Assembly (NCBI GenBank): GCA_015520535.1 | Contig: WAPZ01000631.1 | Coordinates: forward strand, 1 to 5,502 | Length of the DNA: 5,502 nt | Direction of reading: 5' to 3' | Source of the DNA: Candidatus Heimdallarchaeota archaeon | Lineage (GTDB): Archaea > Asgardarchaeota > Heimdallarchaeia > Hodarchaeales > S146-22 | Part shown: in pieces, positions 1-5,502 of the stretch | Layout of the letters: each line of letters begins with the position of its first letter | Numbering within the stretch: position 1 is the stretch's first letter | Program-made: the position numbers and the translations under genes | Notes under the pieces: generated by a model | What the model was told of the DNA's origin: nothing | The model's database searches: none | What the model saw: the letters and a program-made list of their open reading frames with translations, nothing else

Positions 1-213
1 ACATATAGGAGAGTTTGAGTTAGCACTTCAGGATTTTAGGCGTGCGATTGAGTTGGACGAGTCTTTTGCCGCGGCGTATAACAATCGTGGTTTGGTGTAT
101 GCACATATAGGAGAGTTTGAGTTAGCACTTCAGGATTTTAGGCGTGCGATTGAGTTGGACGAGTCTTTTGCCGCGGCGTATAACAATCGTGGTTTGGTGT
201 ATGCACATATAGG
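1..213 (+). repeat. Perfect 102-bp tandem repeat coding for one TPR unit
   Basis: Bases 1-102 and 103-204 are identical at every position, and 205-213 start a third copy that diverges at 214. The period of 102 bp equals 34 codons, exactly one TPR, so copy number can change without breaking the frame. The unit has 47 G/C of 102 bases (46%), clearly richer than later TPR-coding sequence (19/60 in the line at 2101-2160). No other repeats in the gene are conserved at the DNA level. This indicates very recent duplication or homogenisation. The array continues out of the window on the left, so the copy number is unknown. Confidence 0.97.
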
Positions 214-2584
214 GGCGTTAAATGAGGCTATTAATGATTTTACTATGGCAGCAGATTTGGATCCCCTAGTTAAAGTGTTTACTGAGAATCGAGATGAAAT
301 TAGAGAACTTTTGAAGTATTATCGACAAATTAAGGATGACATAATTCAATATTCAGCTAAATTACAGCATTCAGAGGTATCAGTGGTCACCATTCCCCAT
401 TATTTTGATATTAGTTATTTTATTCATGATGATTGGCCCGTGGTGTTAGAGTTTTTATCAAAATTAATTGAACGAGCAGAAAATAAAGGATTTTTATATC
501 AGAAGCGAGCAGAGATACATTTTGCTTTAGAAGATTATTCGAATGCGATAGAAGATCTTACACGAGCCATTGAGTGTGATATCAACAATGACGAAGGCTA
601 TTTTTTGCGTGGTCTATGTTATTTCAAATTAAATCAAATGGATATGGCAAAGAATGATTTAGAAATCTTGCTGAAGCTGAATCCGGAAAATATAAATGGT
701 CTTTATTATATGGGACGGATAAATGAGCAACAAGAAGCATTTGCGAAGGCATTAAATTATTTCCATCAGGTTTTAGAAAAAAGACCATATTCACCATCCA
801 CTCTGTACCATATTGGCTTAATTTATAGCAAAATCGGTGCGTACAAACAGGCACTTTATTACTTGACACGATGTCTCAATATCAACCCGAATTTTGTTGA
901 AGCATTACATAGGCGCGGTCGCGTGTTTCTGGAACTCAAATTGTATAGAAAAGCGCTTGATGATTTTGATAAGGCTTTGAAGATAGATTCTTCCTTACAA
1001 GAGGTCACAAAGGAGAAAAAAGCCATTTTGGAGATAATTTCTCAGCAAAAGTCGATCATCGATGCATATCAAAGCCAGTTAAAGGCTGATCCGACCGATT
1101 ATGTTGCGTATAATGGTTTAGGGATGGCATTTGCGGCTTTAGGTAAATATGACTCAGCCATTACTTTTTACACAAAGGCCATTGAACTGAAGCCTGATAA
1201 TTATGAGCCATATTATAATCGTGGACTGGCATTTGCAGCCGTGGGAAAACATAAAGAGGCAATAGCAGATTTTACAAAAGCATTAGATTTACATTCTGAA
1301 AATTCCGTCAATTCTTCTTCCATCTATTTTTCCCGTGCTAATTCCTTTGCGGCTTTAGGGCAATATAACGATGCAATAGCGGACTATGAACGAGTTATTG
1401 CATTAAATCCATATGATTCGCTGGCGTACAGCAATATGGGGTTAGCATATTCAAAAATGGGTGAGTATGAAAAAGCACTTGAAACATATACGAAAGCCCT
1501 TCAAGTCAATCCTTACGATAATATCACTTATGTGAATCGAGGTCTCCTTTATATGACTTTCGAGCGATATAGCGAAGCTTTAGCAGATTTTACGAGGGCT
1601 ATTGAAGCTGACTCAAACTACGAAAAAGCATACAATAATCGTGGTATAGTTTTCACTGTATTGGGTGAGTACGAAAAAAGTATCGCCGATTTTACAAAAG
1701 CTATTAAATTAAAGCCATCGTTTGCAGAAGCGTATCTCAATCGAGGCTTAGTGTACGCAATTTTAAATCGAACGGAAGAAGCACTTACTGATTATTCAAT
1801 GGCAATTTACTTAGATCCTTCAAACGAGCGTGTATATCTTAATCGTGGCCTTCTACTCTCATCAATCGGCGAATTTGAACAAGCACTACGCGATTTTACC
1901 AAAGTCATTCAATTAAATCCTCAATCCTATTCCTCGTACTTTAATCGGGGATTGATTTTTCATGAACTAGGAGAACATGCCCGTGCGCTTCAAGATTTTA
2001 CAAAAACACTTGAACTAAAACCCGACTTTATAGAGGCCTATTATAATCGTGGGCTAGTGCATTTTGATATGGCCAATTATGAGGGTGCGCTGGCTGATTT
2101 TTCAAAAGTCATTGAAATTGATCATGAATTTGCTGAAGCCTATTATAGAAGAGGACTTACGTATCTTGCCAAAAAAGAACCGAATAAGGCAGTCATAGAT
2201 CTTTTTCAATCAACAATTTACTTTTTAATGAAAAAACTCAACATAAATACTACAATTAAGGCATTACAGACGATTAAAGACATTTATGAGCGATATCACA
2301 TCACAACAACTGAAGTCCTTTTTTCATTAACAGTTCTTTTTTTACTCAGTTTTGATAGTTTGCTGTATGACACATTGCAATATGAGTTTAAAAACGTAGA
2401 TACAACCAATGAGCCTGTTAAAGCCCTTCTAAAAATGATTCTTGATGAAGTTGCAGAGGGTGTCGATCAAAATAAATTAAAGGATCTAACAAACGAAGCT
2501 CAGATTATGATTAATGAAATCACAGATCAAAAATGGCAGCAAAACTGTCTGATTTTGGTAGAAATTCTTAATACACCACTGTGA
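2..2584 (+). CDS. Large TPR-repeat protein, 5'-truncated by the window edge
   Basis: The frame is open from base 2 and ends at TGA 2582-2584, giving 860 visible residues; the true N-terminus lies outside. The TTG at 53 sits inside a repeat unit and is not a credible start. I count about 19 tetratricopeptide repeats of 34 residues with the canonical pattern (YxNRGLxYxxxGxxxxAxxDFxxAIxLxP). They form three blocks, in residues counted from base 2: 1-90, 163-333 and 368-745. The blocks are separated by a 72-residue non-TPR insert (91-162) and a 34-residue stretch (334-367) that looks like a degenerate TPR. The last 115 residues (746-860) are not TPR; they look helical and contain a hydrophobic run at 772-784. 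TPR solenoids are protein-protein interaction scaffolds, and no catalytic domain is visible. The stop is 40 bp before a Rag-like GTPase gene on the same strand, so a role as partner or scaffold for that GTPase is possible but unproven. The protein is probably cytosolic; no signal peptide can be assessed. Confidence 0.93.
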   Translation, partial: HIGEFELALQDFRRAIELDESFAAAYNNRGLVYAHIGEFELALQDFRRAIELDESFAAAYNNRGLVYAHIGALNEAINDFTMAADLDPLVKVFTENRDEIRELLKYYRQIKDDIIQYSAKLQHSEVSVVTIPHYFDISYFIHDDWPVVLEFLSKLIERAENKGFLYQKRAEIHFALEDYSNAIEDLTRAIECDINNDEGYFLRGLCYFKLNQMDMAKNDLEILLKLNPENINGLYYMGRINEQQEAFAKALNYFHQVLEKRPYSPSTLYHIGLIYSKIGAYKQALYYLTRCLNINPNFVEALHRRGRVFLELKLYRKALDDFDKALKIDSSLQEVTKEKKAILEIISQQKSIIDAYQSQLKADPTDYVAYNGLGMAFAALGKYDSAITFYTKAIELKPDNYEPYYNRGLAFAAVGKHKEAIADFTKALDLHSENSVNSSSIYFSRANSFAALGQYNDAIADYERVIALNPYDSLAYSNMGLAYSKMGEYEKALETYTKALQVNPYDNITYVNRGLLYMTFERYSEALADFTRAIEADSNYEKAYNNRGIVFTVLGEYEKSIADFTKAIKLKPSFAEAYLNRGLVYAILNRTEEALTDYSMAIYLDPSNERVYLNRGLLLSSIGEFEQALRDFTKVIQLNPQSYSSYFNRGLIFHELGEHARALQDFTKTLELKPDFIEAYYNRGLVHFDMANYEGALADFSKVIEIDHEFAEAYYRRGLTYLAKKEPNKAVIDLFQSTIYFLMKKLNINTTIKALQTIKDIYERYHITTTEVLFSLTVLFLLSFDSLLYDTLQYEFKNVDTTNEPVKALLKMILDEVAEGVDQNKLKDLTNEAQIMINEITDQKWQQNCLILVEILNTPL
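272..487 (+). other. Non-TPR insert between TPR blocks
   Basis: These 72 codons (residues 91-162 of the partial TPR protein) do not fit the TPR consensus. They start with a charged, probably coiled helix (FTENRDEIRELLKYYRQIKD) and continue through a more hydrophobic, aromatic part (VVTIPHYFDISYFIHDDW) into another helix leading to the next TPR block. The insert separates the almost identical N-terminal repeats from the diverged ones, so it may mark a domain boundary or hinge. I do not recognise it as a named domain. Confidence 0.6.
2237..2581 (+). other. C-terminal non-TPR domain of the TPR protein
   Basis: After the last TPR, whose second helix already departs from consensus, about 115 residues follow that are predominantly helix-like by composition. 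A hydrophobic run (VLFSLTVLFLLSF, residues 772-784) is followed by acidic and amphipathic segments. The run is short for a membrane span and is flanked by a helix-like sequence, so a buried core helix is more likely than a transmembrane anchor, though the latter cannot be excluded. No named family is recognised. Confidence 0.5.
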
Positions 2585-2624
2585 AGGGTGGGAAAGGGTA
2601 GTTAATTAATATGGAGGAATATCT
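2585..2624 (+). other. Short intergenic gap, TPR gene to first GTPase
   Basis: This 40-bp gap has a purine-rich first half, then the AT palindrome TTAATTAA (2602-2609) and the Shine-Dalgarno site. No hairpin followed by a T-run is visible. The TTAATTAATAT stretch resembles an archaeal TATA box by composition, but it lies only about 15-20 bp before the start codon, so it would not leave room for a transcript carrying the ribosome site. Read-through from the TPR gene is the simpler explanation. Confidence 0.5.
2613..2617 (+). promoter_or_regulatory. Shine-Dalgarno site for the first GTPase
   Basis: GGAGG lies 7 nt before the GTG at 2625. It decides the start: the frame is closed upstream by TAA at 2607-2609, no ATG precedes the P-loop in frame, and the next in-frame ATG (codon 52) would remove the P-loop. 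Confidence 0.85.
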
Positions 2625-3713
2625 GTGAATAGTTTTGGTACATCATCAAAATTCGGAATTAAAATTTTATTTTGTGGTTTAAGTGAAGCTGGTAAAACTG
2701 CAGTTAAAAAAATAATCTTTGAGGAAAAGGATATCTCAGAAACGGAAAGTTTGTCAGCTACTATCGATTATGAACGTATGGTTATTGAAAAAAATGGTGT
2801 TCGCCTTTTACTTATGGATTTGGGAGGACAAAAGGTCTTTTTAACACGTTTTTTGACAAAATATAGTGCTTTTGTGTTCAATGATGTCAGATTGCTCATC
2901 TATATAATCGATGTATCAGATCAAGAACGATTTGAAGATAGTTTAAGTTATTTTACGGCAGTAAATGAAAAGTTACAAGAATATAGTCCCAATGCCCAAG
3001 TAGTGGTGTTTTTGCACAAAGCTGATAAACTTTCATTTTTAACCATTGAAGAAAAGGAAGCTTTTCTTTCCCAAATTCGTGAAAAATTTTTGGCTAAGGC
3101 TAAATTTCATATTGACTTTTATCTTACTTCTATTTACAATTCCAAAGAACTTAAGGCGGTATTTGACGATATCTATAGAAAAGCTATTCCGGAACTTAGA
3201 GTTGAGAGTACAAAACCAGTTAAAGAAGTACCAAAACTAACATCCACGGCCACTAGTAAAAACATGCCCGCTGAGGAAACCACTTCCGATTCTCTTTATG
3301 CACCAGTAGTCGAAGATTTTCGTGGCTTAGATGATACAATATTCAACTTAGAAGAACTGGACGATCTAAAGAATTCTTTGGATTTCATAGAAAGCGTTGA
3401 AACTTTAGGCACAGACTTTTCGTCATCAGTGGATGTAGATAATACTCCCTCCGTATTAACCACTGGTGAAAATGAAAAGATTTCTGCTGAAACAACAACA
3501 CCAACGCAGCCACCAAAAACTGAAAACATTACCATAATCCAATCGGTGTTTGACCCAACCATAGCACTGGTAAGGCTAAGACATGTCTATACTTTGAACA
3601 TTTTTTTGGATGAAAGCAAGAAAGACGTAGTTGCTGCAGACAATATTAAAAAATCTTCGCACTTATATGTAATTCAACCAAATCGAATACCTAAAGAAAA
3701 AATGTGGTTCTAA
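2625..3713 (+). CDS. Rag/Gtr-like small GTPase with long disordered tail
   Basis: This 362-residue protein starts at GTG behind a good ribosome site. The N-terminal G domain (about 10-191) has the full motif set: P-loop GLSEAGKT (18-25), switch I threonine in SATIDYE (T46), G3 DLGGQ (65-69), G4 in the Rag-typical form HKAD (131-134) rather than NKxD, and G5 TSI (168-170) within FYLTSIYNS. The ATID, LIYIIDV and FLHKAD segments and the FYLTSIY motif closely recall eukaryotic RagA and RagC, so it should bind and hydrolyse GTP as a molecular switch. In Rags a roadblock domain would follow. Here residues 192-300 are Ser/Thr/Pro-rich with an acidic stretch (230-272), probably disordered, and the last 60 residues contain possible strands (302-308, 313-328, 346-351) of no recognised family. 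The stop overlaps the next GTPase gene, pointing to co-translation and perhaps a heterodimer. Other Ras-superfamily subfamilies fit less well because of HKxD and GGQ. Family call strong, role inferred. Confidence 0.88.
   Translation: MNSFGTSSKFGIKILFCGLSEAGKTAVKKIIFEEKDISETESLSATIDYERMVIEKNGVRLLLMDLGGQKVFLTRFLTKYSAFVFNDVRLLIYIIDVSDQERFEDSLSYFTAVNEKLQEYSPNAQVVVFLHKADKLSFLTIEEKEAFLSQIREKFLAKAKFHIDFYLTSIYNSKELKAVFDDIYRKAIPELRVESTKPVKEVPKLTSTATSKNMPAEETTSDSLYAPVVEDFRGLDDTIFNLEELDDLKNSLDFIESVETLGTDFSSSVDVDNTPSVLTTGENEKISAETTTPTQPPKTENITIIQSVFDPTIALVRLRHVYTLNIFLDESKKDVVAADNIKKSSHLYVIQPNRIPKEKMWF
3195..3530 (+). other. Low-complexity acidic and Ser/Thr-rich linker of the first GTPase
   Basis: Codons of about residues 191-302 encode a segment rich in Thr, Ser, Glu, Asp and Pro. 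In its middle lies an acidic/hydrophobic stretch (residues 230-261, with FRGLDDTIFNLEELDDLKN as core) that looks like a short interaction helix or linear motif rather than pure linker. The reading frame stays open and codon use does not visibly change, so it is genuine coding sequence. Confidence 0.6.
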
Positions 3714-3715
3714 TG
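3711..3715 (+). promoter_or_regulatory. TAATG stop/start overlap between the two GTPase genes
   Basis: The TAA of the first GTPase (3711-3713) shares its last A with the ATG of the second (3713-3715). No Shine-Dalgarno motif is seen just upstream (the sequence is A-rich), so translation of the second gene probably depends on ribosomes ending the first. This favours near-equal synthesis of the two proteins. Confidence 0.75.
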
Positions 3716-4630
3716 GCGCAGATAGAATCTTCTTCAAGCAAAAAAACACAGACCAAATTAGTAATGATGGGGCTGTCACAAGCCGGAAAAAGTACCATTT
3801 ACAGCGTTGCGCTTGGAGGGAAAAAACCCACTGAAGTGGCTGAATATGATGCAACGCTTGAATATGTCCGAAATGTCAGACAATTAGCCAGTGAAAATCT
3901 TGTTGTTTTTGATGTAGGCGGACAAGAAAATTTTTTGGATAAATTTACTGGGGAAATGGCAGAAGTTGTGTTTTCAGAGGTAGATGTGCTCATCTATGTG
4001 ATTGATGCCTCCAAATTAGAGCGTCTTCCGCGAAGCAAATTTTATTTTGATAAAGCAGTTCAACAACTTCAAAAATTTAGCCCCAACGGTAAAATATATG
4101 TATTTGTGCACAAAATAGATATGATTCCACCAGAAAATCTACCCCAAGTCAATGAACTTGTGGATTCTTACTTTTTTAGTAATGTCCCGATTAAAGTTAA
4201 AAAATTCTTCACTTCCATTTATGATGATTCCCTTTTTACGGCATTAGGTGAAATTTTTTCCACCTTCATAAAAAAACGTGGCCTTGTTCAACAACTTATC
4301 GAACAATTTATTACACACGAGCAAGCCGTACGTGTTGCTATCTACAGCACAGAAGGGATTCCGTTGTACGACGCCGGTCGTAGCAACGCTGAAATTAAAA
4401 AGTTTGACAAGCAATTACTTCTTTCAGCCCAAGAACTTTTTAAAAAACTTGAAGGTTCGAGTATGTTCACGGCCACCTTTATGATCGGCAGTCAACACTT
4501 CATAATTTTTCTTCCTATCATCACCTCTAGTTTCCTTTCTGTTACCGTCCAAAAAAATCGTTCGTTGCAGCAGACCTTAGAAGTAGTCTATCGTTTACGC
4601 AACCAACTTCAATCTCAGTTAAAAGATTAA
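3713..4630 (+). CDS. Rag/Gtr-like small GTPase with roadblock-like C-terminal domain
   Basis: This protein has 305 residues from the ATG at 3713; an in-frame GTG at 3704 would add three residues, but it has no ribosome site and the TAATG overlap is more natural. The G domain (about 13-188) shows P-loop GLSQAGKS (20-27), switch I T48, G3 DVGGQ (67-71), G4 HKID (133-136) and G5 TSI (167-169) in FFTSIYDDS, a motif shared with RagC (TSIYD). HKxD and GGQ mark the Rag/Gtr family. Residues 190-303 start with a helix (LVQQLIEQFI), then a strand-turn-strand VRVAIYSTEGIPLYDAG, a long helix, two more strands (SMFTATFMIG, QHFIIFLPI) and a final helix. That order matches the roadblock/LC7-like domain through which Rag GTPases dimerise. 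The G domain is clearly paralogous to the preceding GTPase, for example LIYVIDAS/LIYIIDVS and VFVHKID/VFLHKAD. Expected role: nucleotide-controlled signalling at a membrane or scaffold, probably with the upstream partner. The roadblock call rests on pattern only. Confidence 0.88.
   Translation: MAQIESSSSKKTQTKLVMMGLSQAGKSTIYSVALGGKKPTEVAEYDATLEYVRNVRQLASENLVVFDVGGQENFLDKFTGEMAEVVFSEVDVLIYVIDASKLERLPRSKFYFDKAVQQLQKFSPNGKIYVFVHKIDMIPPENLPQVNELVDSYFFSNVPIKVKKFFTSIYDDSLFTALGEIFSTFIKKRGLVQQLIEQFITHEQAVRVAIYSTEGIPLYDAGRSNAEIKKFDKQLLLSAQELFKKLEGSSMFTATFMIGSQHFIIFLPIITSSFLSVTVQKNRSLQQTLEVVYRLRNQLQSQLKD
4313..4621 (+). other. Roadblock/LC7-like dimerisation domain of the second GTPase
   Basis: Residues about 201-303 follow the helix-strand-strand-helix-strand-strand-helix order typical of roadblock domains. 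The first strand pair carries the usual glycine turn (YSTEGIPLYDAG), as in VVxxDGxxIAS-like roadblock sequences. In eukaryotic Rags the equivalent domain forms the dimer interface and binds Ragulator. Here only one of the two adjacent GTPases has it. Confidence 0.62.
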
Positions 4631-4665
4631 AAGAATAGGATATCTTTTGATGTGATGGTGTTTTT
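4631..4665 (+). other. Intergenic gap with weak ribosome site before the longin-like gene
   Basis: In this 35-bp gap, GGTG (4657-4660) lies 5 nt before the ATG at 4666 and could pair with the 16S tail, though weakly. Short T-runs (4645-4648 and 4661-4665) occur without a preceding stable hairpin, so I do not call a terminator. The downstream frame is closed by TGA at 4648-4650, so the ATG at 4666 is the first usable start. Confidence 0.45.
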
Positions 4666-5502
4666 ATGAGTACAACAGCTGAGAATCAAAATATGTTTGA
4701 TGGTATTTTATTTATTCTGTTTGAAGATTATGGCCCAGATATTATTTATAATAGTACCTCCTTAGATGAAGGTTCAGCATTAGATTTAGCGGTTCGTGGC
4801 ATGACGGTCTTGAGTGAAGCTGAAAAGAAAAAGATTTACGGCCCTTTTCCAACACAAAATCCGGATTTATTAGCTGTGGGCTACAGTTTCATTGTTAAAG
4901 CTGTTTCTTCAGAAGATGAAAGAATCGATAAGCACGGAAGGCCCACTAATTTATGGATAACGTTTCATAAAAAATGGTTGAACGTGATTCAACCACATTT
5001 AGCACTCTTTCAATTGTTTTTACGTCAAATTCTCAATAGTGTTCACATTGAAATTGACAAAGACCTAGATACAGAGAGAATACAAAGGATTGAGCATGCA
5101 ATCAGAAACTGGAACACGGGAACTCATGTCGATTATGAACCACTTTTTGTGAATACACATTTCGAGTTTAAATCCATAAATAGTGAATATAATGCATACG
5201 ATATTCTTGCGTTAGTTGTTATCAACCGTCCTAATAAAAATATTAATATTTTACCCAGACAAGCATTAACAAATGCGCAAAAATATAAATTGCAAACTCA
5301 AATAAGAAAACTTCAAGCAGATAACCCAACGTTAATTCCTCAAACTTTCCGTATTGAATTTATTGAGGAAACGCTTTTACAAGAGCACTTTCTAAAGAAA
5401 ATTGGACTATACAGTATCATTCAACAACAGTTTACGACGAAAGAAACGCAATGGTGGAGTCCACAAGGAAAACCCTTAAAAGAAGCTTTAAAGGAATTTA
5501 CC
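4666..5502 (+). CDS. Possible longin-domain protein (NPRL2/FLCN-like?), 3'-truncated
   Basis: An uninterrupted frame of 279 codons runs from the ATG to the window edge, and the stop lies outside. Residues 11-126 look like a longin-type fold. The first strand and turn are GILFILFEDYGPDIIYNSTS, where the GPxIxY element recalls the LGPKITY element near the start of NPRL2. A helical region follows (34-56), then a strand (VGYSFIVKAVSS, 71-82), a charged loop with GRPTN (91-95), a strand (LWITFH, 96-101) and a long hydrophobic helix (WLNVIQPHLALFQLFLRQIL). Residues 128-279 mix helices with a hydrophobic strand (YDILALVVINRP, about 178-189) and Q/K-rich helices, and belong to no family I recognise. 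Longin domains act as small-GTPase partners or regulators, and in NPRL2/FLCN specifically on Rag GTPases. Its position 35 bp after two Rag-like genes fits such a role. No signal peptide or clear membrane span is seen. That it is a real gene is near certain; the fold is a hypothesis. Confidence 0.7.
   Translation, partial: MSTTAENQNMFDGILFILFEDYGPDIIYNSTSLDEGSALDLAVRGMTVLSEAEKKKIYGPFPTQNPDLLAVGYSFIVKAVSSEDERIDKHGRPTNLWITFHKKWLNVIQPHLALFQLFLRQILNSVHIEIDKDLDTERIQRIEHAIRNWNTGTHVDYEPLFVNTHFEFKSINSEYNAYDILALVVINRPNKNINILPRQALTNAQKYKLQTQIRKLQADNPTLIPQTFRIEFIEETLLQEHFLKKIGLYSIIQQQFTTKETQWWSPQGKPLKEALKEFT

Noticed and set aside
53..55. TTG at 53 as start of the TPR protein
   Set aside because: It lies inside a repeat unit whose frame is open to base 2, and the same TTG recurs one period later. 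The gene simply runs off the left edge.
624..869. Antisense open frame within the TPR gene
   Set aside because: It lies fully within a well-supported TPR stretch and has no recognisable protein features.
2602..2609. TTAATTAA palindrome as operator or TATA box
   Set aside because: A perfect 8-bp AT palindrome is expected by chance in AT-rich DNA, and it is too close to the start codon for a promoter giving a transcript with the ribosome site.
2611..2628. Five-codon frame beginning ATG GAG GAA upstream of the first GTPase
   Set aside because: It would be a tiny leader peptide overlapping the GTG start, but the same bases are the Shine-Dalgarno site and there is no sign of regulatory structure.
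3046..3240. Overlapping + strand frame of 64 codons
   Set aside because: It lies in another frame within the GTPase domain. Its Lys/Phe/Leu-rich composition is typical of an AT-rich shadow frame.
3296..3562. Antisense open frame of 88 codons
   Set aside because: It is opposite the low-complexity tail of the first GTPase. Its Ser-rich composition mirrors the coding strand, and no ribosome site or family is recognised.
2625..4630. Eukaryotic origin of the Rag-like genes
   Set aside because: A Shine-Dalgarno site, GTG start, one-base gene overlap and lack of introns fit a prokaryotic gene cluster, so an Asgard-type archaeon is preferred.
4640..4665. T-runs as terminator between the second GTPase and the longin-like gene
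   Set aside because: There are only 4-5 T residues, interrupted by a G-rich stretch, with no convincing hairpin, and the next gene starts immediately.
1..5502. tRNA, rRNA, CRISPR, insertion sequence or origin
   Set aside because: No cloverleaf-like segment, spaced direct-repeat array, transposase frame or terminal inverted repeats were seen. The only direct repeat is the coding TPR repeat at the left edge.

Overview
The window looks like an AT-rich metagenomic contig from an archaeon, most likely of the Asgard group (Lokiarchaeia/Heimdallarchaeia type). The reasons are Rag/Gtr-family small GTPases, a roadblock-like domain and a possible longin domain set in a compact, intron-free, co-directional cluster with Shine-Dalgarno sites, a GTG start and a TAATG stop/start overlap. 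These eukaryote-like families are established features of Asgard genomes. The placement is inferred from gene content only, since there is no rRNA or other phylogenetic marker here. Both ends lie inside genes, so this may be an entire short contig.

Layout, all on the + strand: (1) nt 1-2584, the 3' part of a very large TPR-repeat protein, beginning inside a perfect 102-bp tandem repeat; (2) nt 2625-3713, a Rag-like GTPase whose G domain is followed by a long Ser/Thr-rich and acidic tail in place of the usual C-terminal roadblock domain; (3) nt 3713-4630, a second Rag-like GTPase overlapping the first by one base and carrying a roadblock-like C-terminal domain; (4) nt 4666-5502, a gene still open at the right edge, whose N-terminal region resembles a longin-type domain, perhaps of the NPRL2/folliculin kind. 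Gaps between genes are at most 40 bp and hold no convincing terminator, so the four genes are probably one transcription unit.

The most interesting idea is that genes 2-4 form a compact archaeal module equivalent to the eukaryotic Rag heterodimer plus a longin-domain regulator (compare Rag-Ragulator, GATOR1 and FLCN in nutrient signalling), with the TPR protein as a possible scaffold. The GTPase family assignment is well supported by motifs. The roadblock call is moderately supported. The longin call and the functional link are hypotheses.
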